DNA of 64,000 nt from Bacteroidia bacterium (lineage in GTDB: Bacteria > Bacteroidota > Bacteroidia > NS11-12g > UBA9320). The position numbers and the translations under genes were made by a program. Numbering within the stretch: position 1 is the first letter of the stretch; each line of letters starts with the position of its first letter. The notes below the pieces were generated by a model. That model worked only from the letters and a program-made list of their open reading frames with translations, was not told where the DNA came from and did no database searches. Where the stretch lies: contig JAGVMN010000016.1 in the NCBI GenBank assembly GCA_020053795.1, positions 1 to 64,000 of the forward strand, given 5' to 3'. Positions 53,725 through 62,454 of this stretch are shown here, in pieces.

Positions 53725-54711
53725 ATGGAATTATTAATTGGGGTAGTTGTCTTAGCCATTGTTTTTGATTTTATCAATGGATTCCACGATGCGGCCAACT
53801 CAATTGCAACAGTAGTATCTACAAAAGTTTTATCACCGTTTGCAGCTGTATTGTGGGCCGCAGTTTTCAACTTTTTAGCATATTGGATTTTCAAACTCCA
53901 TGTCGCAGACACAGTTTCAAAAACCGTAGATTCAGAACAAATCACACTTGTCGTCGTTGGTGCCGGTTTGCTGGCTTCTATCTTTTGGAACCTCATGACT
54001 TGGTGGTATGGAATTCCCTCATCATCCTCGCACACGCTTATAGGAGGATTTGCAGGAGCGGCTATTGCTCATGGAGGTTTTGATGCCATTAAATATGCCA
54101 AAGTAATGCCGGTGGTTTATTTTATTGTACTCGCACCTGTTATAGGAATGGTCATCTCTTATTTCATTTCAATTGTTACCCTTTATATTTGCAAAGGAGC
54201 TTCTCCCCGTTCGGTTGACATTGTTTTCAGAAGGTTGCAATTGCTTTCTGCTGCAGCCTATAGTCTAGGTCACGGCGGAAACGATGCACAAAAGGTTATG
54301 GGTATAATAGCTGCTGCAATGGTAGCATCAAACTACATTGGTAGTTTCGAAGAATTACCCAATTGGGTTCCTTTAGCCTGTTATACTTCCATATCTCTTG
54401 GCACCATGTTTGGAGGCTGGCGAATTGTTAAGACTATGGGCCAAAAAGTGACAAAACTCAAACCATTTGAAGGATTCTCGGCGGAGTTGGCCGGTGCTTC
54501 CACTTTATTTGCAACAGGAATGTTAGGAATACCTGTGTCAACCACTCACACTATTACAGGGTCAATTATTGGAGCCGGAATGGTGAAACGAATTTCTGCA
54601 GTAAAATGGGGAATAACCATCGGCATCATTTGGGCCTGGATACTTACCATTCCCGTATCGGCTATTTTGGGGGCTTTGTTTTATTGGGCCGTAAGTTTAT
54701 TTGTCAAATAA
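53725..54711 (+). CDS. pit: Inorganic phosphate transporter, Pit family
   Basis: FINGFHDAANSIATVVSTKVL; SSSHTLIGGFAGA; HGGNDAQKVMGI; GIPVSTTHTITGSIIGAG. Confidence 0.94.
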   Translation: MELLIGVVVLAIVFDFINGFHDAANSIATVVSTKVLSPFAAVLWAAVFNFLAYWIFKLHVADTVSKTVDSEQITLVVVGAGLLASIFWNLMTWWYGIPSSSSHTLIGGFAGAAIAHGGFDAIKYAKVMPVVYFIVLAPVIGMVISYFISIVTLYICKGASPRSVDIVFRRLQLLSAAAYSLGHGGNDAQKVMGIIAAAMVASNYIGSFEELPNWVPLACYTSISLGTMFGGWRIVKTMGQKVTKLKPFEGFSAELAGASTLFATGMLGIPVSTTHTITGSIIGAGMVKRISAVKWGITIGIIWAWILTIPVSAILGALFYWAVSLFVK

Positions 54712-56223
54712 ATTACGCACACAAACTGCCTTTTTGAAGGAAACCTGATTCCCTGAAACTATTCTCAAACTATAAACACCTGGTGCAAGATGACCCGTTT
54801 CCAATGTAACATTCATTTTATGATTTATCACCTCGACAAGTACCACCTCCCCGATTGAATTGATCAGATCAATCTGGCCCAGAGTTTCTTTTTCAAATTC
54901 CACTGTTAAAGTCTTTTCAAATGGATTTGGATAGCAGTTGAATTTTTCAACCTTTTTTTCATCAAAGCCAAGTGTTGGCATCTGATAAATTCTGATGACC
55001 ATTTTAAAACCATCATCTGAGGTCATGAATATTTCACCGTTATCAGTGGTGGCCAACCCGACAGGCCTTCCCCAGAAAACAGGATTGGAATTGGTACTGT
55101 CGGTCATAAATCCGGTACAGAAATCGGCAGCATAGTCTATCGTTGTATCACTTGCATTGGTCAAATGCAGATAAATAAGCTTATAACCTGTTGCGGGCGT
55201 TCTGTTCCAACTACCACGGGAAGCCAATAACAACCCATTTTCCAAGGCTTTGTGGCTGCTGTTCAGAAACTCAAGACCCATGGGAGCCGAATGCGATTGG
55301 ATTAAACCCGCCGGTTCCATTTGTTTGATCACGTTCAGTGAATCAGCCATTGTTATTGGTTTTAGTGCAATATAATCAGCTTGTGTATTCAAATCGAACC
55401 AAACCTGATATCCATAAGCAAAGGGATGTCCATAGAAACCATCCGGTCTGATAACGTCTATCCATTCAGGCGGAATGTTGTTCCCCTGACGGTCACTGCC
55501 ATTGTTATTAGCCCAAAGTCGGTTTGTTTTGGGGTGCAACGCCAAACCAACCGCATTTCTAATCCCAGTTGCATATACCCTCTTACCAGTTCCATCTATA
55601 TTAAATTGCAAAATATTGGCCCGGTAATATTCACGACAAACATTACAACTTGACCCAACCGAAACGTAAAGTTTCTGATTCATGCTGTCAAACATTAAAG
55701 TTCTGGTTACATGTCCACCGGTAGTTTGTGCTGCTCCGGCCGTCAGGTTGTCAGCAAACACCTCTTTTTTTTCATAAAACCCATCAAAGTTTTCATCGCT
55801 GCATTTCAAAACTCTGGTTTGCTCGGCTACATATAAAAACCCTTTGTAAAACCTGAAATCGTGGGCGTTCACGCCGGTTGCAACTGCTATGAGTGTATCT
55901 GCGACATAATCGTTATTAATATCCGGAAGTTTATATATAGCCCCGTTACTTTTATAATCTGCCACATATAATTCCCCGTCCGGTCCAAAATGCAGAAATC
56001 TGGGTTTCGTTAGTCCTCCGATATAAAAAAGTTGGGCACGAAAGTTTGCCGGCAAATTCAATACCCTGTTTGTATCTATATAGGTTCTGAATTTTGGCGG
56101 CACTTCCAGTTTTACAGGAGTCAAATTGAGGTTGCCAAGAGGCGTCATTTTCAAAGTGCCGGGCTGGGCCAGACTATCTATGGTAAAAAAGAATGAGAGT
56201 ATGACAATGTACAGATTTTTCAT
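54697..56223 (-). CDS. PQQ-dependent sugar (sorbosone-type) dehydrogenase-like protein with T9SS sorting tail
   Basis: FLHFGPDGELYVADYKSNGAIYKL; VGSSCNVC; C-term FNCYPNPFEKTLTVEFEKETLGQIDLINSIGEVVLVEV...GVYSLRIVSGNQ. Confidence 0.83.
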   Translation of the reverse strand: MKNLYIVILSFFFTIDSLAQPGTLKMTPLGNLNLTPVKLEVPPKFRTYIDTNRVLNLPANFRAQLFYIGGLTKPRFLHFGPDGELYVADYKSNGAIYKLPDINNDYVADTLIAVATGVNAHDFRFYKGFLYVAEQTRVLKCSDENFDGFYEKKEVFADNLTAGAAQTTGGHVTRTLMFDSMNQKLYVSVGSSCNVCREYYRANILQFNIDGTGKRVYATGIRNAVGLALHPKTNRLWANNNGSDRQGNNIPPEWIDVIRPDGFYGHPFAYGYQVWFDLNTQADYIALKPITMADSLNVIKQMEPAGLIQSHSAPMGLEFLNSSHKALENGLLLASRGSWNRTPATGYKLIYLHLTNASDTTIDYAADFCTGFMTDSTNSNPVFWGRPVGLATTDNGEIFMTSDDGFKMVIRIYQMPTLGFDEKKVEKFNCYPNPFEKTLTVEFEKETLGQIDLINSIGEVVLVEVINHKMNVTLETGHLAPGVYSLRIVSGNQVSFKKAVCVRNLFDK

Positions 56224-56326
56224 AATACCCGGTTTTATGTTTTGTCAAAGATAATGTTATTAGGAGTTTTCAAAAGAAATCAAAAACTTGCCAGCCACAG
56301 GCCACAGGCTTAATGGCAGACCCGAA

Positions 56327-58594
56327 TTATCTAAGGACAATGAATTTCCCCTGATACCGAAAATTACCTCCTTCGATGATCAGGGTGTAAAATCCGGTTG
56401 ACAAAGTCTTTAAATCTATCAAGTCAGGGTTTTCCACTGTTTGTGAGAACGTTAACATACCTGTGATATCATAAACTTTTAATAAAAACCGGCCCGGTGG
56501 CAGATGTTCTATATGTAGTTGATCATATGCGGGGTTTGGGTAAATGGAAATAGTGTGTTGTGTTTTATCTTCTATCCCAACCAGAATCGAAGTGTTTCCT
56601 TTCATGTATTGGACCCCGCCCCTTGCGGTGCCTACAAAAAGGTCGGGTACCTTGTCGTTGTCAATATCAACCGCAAATGGACTAACTTTGGCCCCGAAAT
56701 CGTGGTGGTATAACTTGTCTGAAAAATCCATAAAGAAGGCTTCAGCTTTTGTGAATGAGTCGTTGAGGTTCTTCTCTATATTCTTGTAAAGGCTCAGTTT
56801 GCCATCCAATCCACCGAGCAGCATATCGAACTTTCCATCATTGTCCAGATCGGCAATGTAAGGAGCACTATATCCCAGATTGTGATAAGTGGTTGGGTTG
56901 TCATATAACAACTCATTGCTGAAAACTTTGCCCAATGAATCGTTTTGCAAAACGAACGCCGGGGTGGTGCTGTTACCTGCATTTTTAAACCAGAAAACAT
57001 TACCATAGATACATCCGATCACCAAATCTTTCAATCCATCCCGGTCAAGGTCTATGATCTGAGGATAGCTGGCATATTCAACTGAAATGCCAAAGGCGTT
57101 ATTTGTTTTCAGATAATAGTTCGGGTTGCTTATGGAGCCTTTGTTTTCGAATAAATACAGCTTCCCATTCTCTGAGCCACAGATCATCTCTTCTATATTG
57201 TCACCGTTTAAATCGCCAAAAGACAGCACCAACCCTGCAAAGGAATGCTGTGAAATATTCCATAAATCGTTGTTCTCAAAAATAAAAACAGGATTGGCAA
57301 GGGTGCCTGTATTTCGATAAAACACAATTCGGTCTTTTTTATCCTGATCTATGGCGTGGTTGCCGTTGGTAACAAGCAGCAGGTCATCATCACCATCTTT
57401 GTCTTCATCCCATAGAACAGGCCTTCCCCAACCTCCGGCATCTATCATTTCATCCAACATAAAATTATTGGTTCTATATTGAAAATCCGGAACATTTGTT
57501 GTGCTGTTATTTTCCAAAAATAGAACCTGATCTATTTCCTTCACAGGATAATCAAATCGTTGGGTTTCATTTCCGGCCAATATTAGATCAGTTTTGCCAT
57601 CCTGATTTATATCGAGGAAAAATCCGGCTGGAGCCATTGGTATTAAGTTTTTTATCTGTTGCGAGAAATAGGCGGTGTCAATTTTTATGAATGTATCAAT
57701 GGATGTTTCAAAGTCGCTTTTGCCGTTTACCAAAACAAGAATGGAATTTGATGTATCTTCTGTGTTTCCAAAAAGGAGGTCAGCATCACCGTCGTTATCC
57801 ATATCGAAAAAAGAAAGGGTTTTGCTGCCATTATGCTTCTTGTTATAACGATAGACCCTGTCGAAGTCGCAACGTGAATTGAGTTTGAGTTGGTTGGTTT
57901 CTTCTGAAAGATAACCAAGACAATGGTCAGGTATTTCAAACGATGCCGGGTGAAGATTCTTGTTGTTTTCTTTGGTATTGTTCAGATATAAAGTCAATTC
58001 AGATCCAAATAAATCGGCGGTGATAAAGTCAATATCTGTATCTGCATCAATATCGTCAATAGCAGGCAAATTGCCAGTCCAAAGAACGAAGTTGCTACTG
58101 TCAAAAGGTTTATTGCCGAAGTTATATGCTTTCAAATAAGTATCGGGCAAGGTAAAGGTGTTGTTCCCTTTGTTTCTGGCCAATTTTATATAGAAATCTC
58201 GCGGGTCGCGAAAAAAAGCATCTTCATGTCCGTCGCGATCATAGTCTCTCAGCAACAAAATATCGGAACCCGGAGGAAATAAAAGTTCATAACGGGGGTC
58301 ATGCAAATACGTTATTTCGCCTGATTTTGTTCGTGATACGATAAAAGTCAACGTGGTGCTGCCACTTCGGTCGAATACAAGCAAGTCTTTCAAACCATCT
58401 CCATTCAGTTCTATCATTGAAAATTGTGGCTGATTTAATCCCCCAGCCCACGGATTCAGTAAGGTGTCTCCGGCTGCATTCACTACCACAGGCTTCTTTA
58501 TTGAGTAGCGATAGAATAAGGTGTCATTGCTTGCATACAGATTGTGCGAAATAAGAAATAATCCTAAAAAAATGACTGGTAAGGCTCTTTTCAT
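56327..58594 (-). CDS. VCBS/FG-GAP repeat protein with T9SS sorting tail
   Basis: Repeated D-x-D-x-DG motifs; C-term ISIYPNPAYDQLHIEHL...GFYTLIIEGGNFRYQGKFIVLR. Confidence 0.87.
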   Translation of the reverse strand: MKRALPVIFLGLFLISHNLYASNDTLFYRYSIKKPVVVNAAGDTLLNPWAGGLNQPQFSMIELNGDGLKDLLVFDRSGSTTLTFIVSRTKSGEITYLHDPRYELLFPPGSDILLLRDYDRDGHEDAFFRDPRDFYIKLARNKGNNTFTLPDTYLKAYNFGNKPFDSSNFVLWTGNLPAIDDIDADTDIDFITADLFGSELTLYLNNTKENNKNLHPASFEIPDHCLGYLSEETNQLKLNSRCDFDRVYRYNKKHNGSKTLSFFDMDNDGDADLLFGNTEDTSNSILVLVNGKSDFETSIDTFIKIDTAYFSQQIKNLIPMAPAGFFLDINQDGKTDLILAGNETQRFDYPVKEIDQVLFLENNSTTNVPDFQYRTNNFMLDEMIDAGGWGRPVLWDEDKDGDDDLLLVTNGNHAIDQDKKDRIVFYRNTGTLANPVFIFENNDLWNISQHSFAGLVLSFGDLNGDNIEEMICGSENGKLYLFENKGSISNPNYYLKTNNAFGISVEYASYPQIIDLDRDGLKDLVIGCIYGNVFWFKNAGNSTTPAFVLQNDSLGKVFSNELLYDNPTTYHNLGYSAPYIADLDNDGKFDMLLGGLDGKLSLYKNIEKNLNDSFTKAEAFFMDFSDKLYHHDFGAKVSPFAVDIDNDKVPDLFVGTARGGVQYMKGNTSILVGIEDKTQHTISIYPNPAYDQLHIEHLPPGRFLLKVYDITGMLTFSQTVENPDLIDLKTLSTGFYTLIIEGGNFRYQGKFIVLR

Positions 58595-59434
58595 TTAATA
58601 ACGATTAATTTTTATACTTTGCATTTGTCCACCCGCATCAAATAATAAATGAGGCGACCTGCCAGAATGCTTTTGATTACTGTAATGCGGCCAGCGGCAA
58701 AACTTGCATCTTTGCGGTAAAAATTCATTGAATCTGGTACATCCCGATAAATGGCCCCGGTATTCATTAGCCTCTTCAAATGAGTGAGGATGCAGAGATT
58801 CCTTGTTTGGTTTGGTATAATTCAGAGAGTAACTGATATCTGATCCATTAGTCTGAAAGCTGAGAAAGTTAAAATCTTCTTCATTATCAATAGCTAAGAT
58901 GGCAGATACCTTGTCCTTTACACAAAACACCCTGTTTGAATCTAATTGCAAATCAAAGAAATTATAGGATATTATGGAATCGTTAACCTTTTTAAATCGT
59001 ATGAAAAGGTCTTTTGAACTTATCACATTTCTTAACAAATCAATGGAACAGTTGTATTCATTTCTGTCTGATAAATCGGCTCGGCAGTCATCGTTATAAT
59101 CGTAAAACATTACCCTATCCTGTATAGCAGGTGATACCAATTCATACTCAGGTGTCCGAAAATTTTCTTTATCTGTATGAAAGATGAGGGCGATGGGTTT
59201 GATACCTGTTCTGTCTAAAATATAGGGATATTTAAAGCCATCATTATTAATTTCTGCCATAGAAACACGGGGCGGCCTAATCCCGCCTGTCAGGGCCAGT
59301 TCCAGCGTACCGTTATTTGTATCAAGAAAAACAAAATCTTTTGCAAATCCGAATACCTGAGCACTTCTCGAGGTGAACGATCCGGTTAAGAAAATGAGAA
59401 TACCAATAATTGACTTAGCTAACTTAGTTTGCAC
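58595..59434 (-). CDS. Truncated N-terminal paralog of the adjacent VCBS/FG-GAP protein
   Basis: SLHPHSFEEANEYRGHLSGCTRFNEFLPQRCKF...NQKHSG aligns with NLHPASFEIPDHCLGYLSEETNQLKLNSRCDF...NKKHNG of the neighbor; no T9SS tail. Confidence 0.7.
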   Translation of the reverse strand: MQTKLAKSIIGILIFLTGSFTSRSAQVFGFAKDFVFLDTNNGTLELALTGGIRPPRVSMAEINNDGFKYPYILDRTGIKPIALIFHTDKENFRTPEYELVSPAIQDRVMFYDYNDDCRADLSDRNEYNCSIDLLRNVISSKDLFIRFKKVNDSIISYNFFDLQLDSNRVFCVKDKVSAILAIDNEEDFNFLSFQTNGSDISYSLNYTKPNKESLHPHSFEEANEYRGHLSGCTRFNEFLPQRCKFCRWPHYSNQKHSGRSPHLLFDAGGQMQSIKINRY

Positions 59435-59500
59435 TTTGTAAAATTACGTTTAAGATTGCAAAAAGAAACTTTCTGCTGCACAAGTTGAAAAGAAAAATCT

Positions 59501-60802
59501 ATGACTATCGAAGAAATATATGAGTTGCTGAAATCAAATAACTATAAATTCAGCACAGACTCACGCAAGATCAATCCCGGCGATATTTTTTTCGCACTTA
59601 AAGGTGAGAACTATGATGCCAATTTATTTGCAGAATATAGTCTTGAAAAAGGGGCAGCTTTTGCCATAGTTGACAGCAAAAATTTACCTGCGAATAAGCG
59701 TCTTATTGCTGTTGAAAATGTCTTGAATGTTTTACAAAACCTCGCAACTTTTCACAGGTTACAATTGGAAATTCCTGTTATCGCCATTGGAGGCAGTAAT
59801 GGAAAAACAACGACTAAGGAATTGATCGCAGCCATACTCGGTACGAAGTATAAAATTCACGTAACGCAGGGTAATCTGAATAACCAAATAGGCTTGCCAA
59901 TAACCCTTCTATCAGCAACAATAAATACTGAAATAATTATTTTGGAAATGGGTGCAAATCATATCGGCGAAATTGCCGAATTGTGTGAAATTGCAAAACC
60001 AACCCATGGCTTGATTACCAATATAGGCAAGGAACACCTTGAAGGATTTGGGAGTATTGAAGGAGTAGCCCGCGGGGAATCCGAACTATACCATTATCTT
60101 CAAAATAATGGAGGATTAGCCTTTGTGAATATGGATGACAAATGGCTTCGAAGCATGTCAAAACGATTGACAAAAATTTGTGCCTATGGAGTTGATAATC
60201 CTCAACATTTTATTGCTGGCAAAATAATTCAAAGCAGCCCATTAATCATTGGAGAAATTGATCGTTTTAGAATTACCTCTCGGCTTTCTGGTGATTATAA
60301 TTTTGAAAATATTTTAGCAGCGGCCGCCGTTGGAAAATATTTTGACGTACCGGATGCTGATATACAAACAGCAATTGCACAGTATAAACCTACCAACAAC
60401 CGCTCTCAAGTAATAGAGAAAAACTCCAATTGGATTTTGCTTGATGCTTACAACGCCAACCCTAGTAGCGTTGAAAAGGCATTGGAAAACTTTTCATACT
60501 TAAAGCATCCAAACAAAATCGTGATATTGGGAGATATGTTTGAACTGGGAGATTTTGCTGATTCTGAGCACAGGTTGATTGCACAAAAGGCCTCAACACT
60601 CGGGTTTAATAAAATTGTTTTGGTAGGGCCTTTTTTTTCGCGACAGATCAATGAAATAAGTGCACTTGGTTTTAATAACTTTGAAGAGCTTGAAAAGTGG
60701 GTCCGGTGTCAGAATTTTAAAAACACAGCTTTTTTGATTAAAGGTTCAAGAGGAATGGCAATGGAAAGAATTGTGCCAGCCATCGTAAATGAAGGTGAAT
60801 GA
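59501..60802 (+). CDS. murF: UDP-N-acetylmuramoyl-tripeptide--D-alanyl-D-alanine ligase
   Basis: STDSRKINPGDIFFALKG; IGGSNGKTTTKELI; LLDAYNANPSSVEKAL; LGDMFELG. Confidence 0.95.
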   Translation: MTIEEIYELLKSNNYKFSTDSRKINPGDIFFALKGENYDANLFAEYSLEKGAAFAIVDSKNLPANKRLIAVENVLNVLQNLATFHRLQLEIPVIAIGGSNGKTTTKELIAAILGTKYKIHVTQGNLNNQIGLPITLLSATINTEIIILEMGANHIGEIAELCEIAKPTHGLITNIGKEHLEGFGSIEGVARGESELYHYLQNNGGLAFVNMDDKWLRSMSKRLTKICAYGVDNPQHFIAGKIIQSSPLIIGEIDRFRITSRLSGDYNFENILAAAAVGKYFDVPDADIQTAIAQYKPTNNRSQVIEKNSNWILLDAYNANPSSVEKALENFSYLKHPNKIVILGDMFELGDFADSEHRLIAQKASTLGFNKIVLVGPFFSRQINEISALGFNNFEELEKWVRCQNFKNTAFLIKGSRGMAMERIVPAIVNEGE

Positions 60803-60923
60803 ATCATCCCATTTTTATGAGTTTTTTATTGACAAAAATCAGATGGTGATACACAATTGAACGATTCTTATCAGCTTTTGAAATAAAAAGCTATGTTCAT
60901 ACTTAATTGGTGGGTATATTTTA

Positions 60924-60931
60924 TACTTTTG
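60924..60931 (+). promoter_or_regulatory. Bacteroidetes -7-like motif TACTTTTG
   Basis: Exact TAnnTTTG match 27 bp upstream of the start at 60958. Confidence 0.5.
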
Positions 60932-60957
60932 CACCTTAAAATTTTAAAACCATAAAA

Positions 60958-61293
60958 ATGAATTACGAAAAGATTAAATCACTTGCTAAAAAACAAAAAG
61001 TTAAGATCAAAGAACTTGCACAAACTGTTGAGGTTTCAGAAGTTGGATTGTACCAAATGTTAAGAAATCAATCAATGAAGGTTGAGACACTGGAGAAAAT
61101 AAGCTCCGCTTTAAGTGTATCTCCTGTTACATTTTTCGATGACAATATTATAGATGGTGGAACCGGAATTGCTGATTACAAAAGCATTGCAGCTGTTGAA
61201 CGCTCGTCATATTTGGAAAAAATAGTTGATCTACAATCTGAAACAATTCGATTGCTTCGCGAACAATTAGACACTTGTCGTCAAAGCAAATAG
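60958..61293 (+). CDS. XRE-family helix-turn-helix protein with C-terminal coiled segment
   Basis: MNYEKIKSLAKKQKVKIKELAQTVEVSEVGLYQMLRNQSMKVETLEKISSALSV HTH; SETIRLLREQLD tail. Confidence 0.83.
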   Translation: MNYEKIKSLAKKQKVKIKELAQTVEVSEVGLYQMLRNQSMKVETLEKISSALSVSPVTFFDDNIIDGGTGIADYKSIAAVERSSYLEKIVDLQSETIRLLREQLDTCRQSK

Positions 61294-61303
61294 TTTAATC
61301 AAA

Positions 61304-61331
61304 CAAAAAGGCCCGTCAGCCGGGCTTTTTT
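61304..61331 (+). terminator. Intrinsic terminator after the XRE gene
   Basis: AAAAAGGCCCGTCAGCCGGGCTTTTTTG: GCCCG/CGGGC stem, T run. Confidence 0.85.
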
Positions 61332-61522
61332 GTTTTGACCTTTATTCATTTCTCATTCTCTTGAAGGTCTGCATGTAGAAGTTTACATATTGGCTTTGGC
61401 AACATCTTTGGGTATATCAAAAGTTTTTTTGAGGACTTTATACCTCATTGATAGTTAAATAATCATCCTCACCCGTCAAGCTTATATATTTGTTAAAAAA
61501 CATAAATCAAAATTGTGAAGGA

Positions 61523-62374
61523 TCAAAAAAAAATATGCCCGGCTATCAACATGCTTTTTTCTAATGCTGTCCTGTTTATATGCCCCAACAACCCTTTTTC
61601 TGAGAGATAATCTAACATTTTCTCAGTTGGCATATTCCCAATCAAATCGTCTTTGGCCATGGGGCATCCACCGAAACCTTTCAAGGCTCCATCAAATCTT
61701 CGGCAACCCATTACTATGGCTGCATTTAGCTTTTCTTCCCAACTATCCGGCAAAGTATGAAAATGAGCCCCAAACTCTGCTTTGGGGAAATCCTCTTCGA
61801 GGTTGCCGAAAACTGATCTTATCTTTTCCGTTGTCGCCACCCCAACAGTATCCGACATAGAAAAAATATTGACACCAAAAGAATAAAGCCTGTCAACCCA
61901 ATGCTCAACTATTGCCGCATCCCAAAAGTCATTGTAAGGATTTCCGAATGCCATCGAAATATAAACGACTAATTTTTTATCTTTTTTTCCGCAGAGTTCA
62001 AGAATTCTTTTCAGGTTACTAAATGAATCGTCAATGCTCGAATGGGTATTTCGCTGTTGAAAGGTTTCTGAAATTGAAAAGGGATAACCGACATAATCAA
62101 TTTGCGGAAACTCAACTGCCAACTCCGCACCTTTGTAATTTGCTATTATCACCAGCAACTCTGTATCAGTGTCTTCAAGGTCTAGTTTTTCCAAAACCTC
62201 AGCTGTATCTTTCATTTGGGGGATCACTTTGGGTGAAACAAAACTACCACAATCAAGCACATCGAAACCTACTTTCAGCAAAGTGTTCAGGTATTCAATT
62301 TTCTGTTTTGTTTCTACAAATCGCAACATTCCCTGCATGGCATCTCTCGGACACTCAATCAATTTAACTGTCAT
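61523..62374 (-). CDS. Hydroxymethylglutaryl-CoA lyase-like protein
   Basis: KLIECPRDAMQGM; VLDCGSFVSPKVIPQM; GCRRFDGALKGFGGCPMAKDDLIGNMPTE. Confidence 0.87.
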   Translation of the reverse strand: MTVKLIECPRDAMQGMLRFVETKQKIEYLNTLLKVGFDVLDCGSFVSPKVIPQMKDTAEVLEKLDLEDTDTELLVIIANYKGAELAVEFPQIDYVGYPFSISETFQQRNTHSSIDDSFSNLKRILELCGKKDKKLVVYISMAFGNPYNDFWDAAIVEHWVDRLYSFGVNIFSMSDTVGVATTEKIRSVFGNLEEDFPKAEFGAHFHTLPDSWEEKLNAAIVMGCRRFDGALKGFGGCPMAKDDLIGNMPTEKMLDYLSEKGLLGHINRTALEKSMLIAGHIFF

Positions 62375-62454
62375 ATTCCCGCAGTTCTTTGCATTTCAGG
62401 GCAAAATTATCATTTTTGCAAAACTATTTAAGGCAGCGTTACAAACCTATTGAA

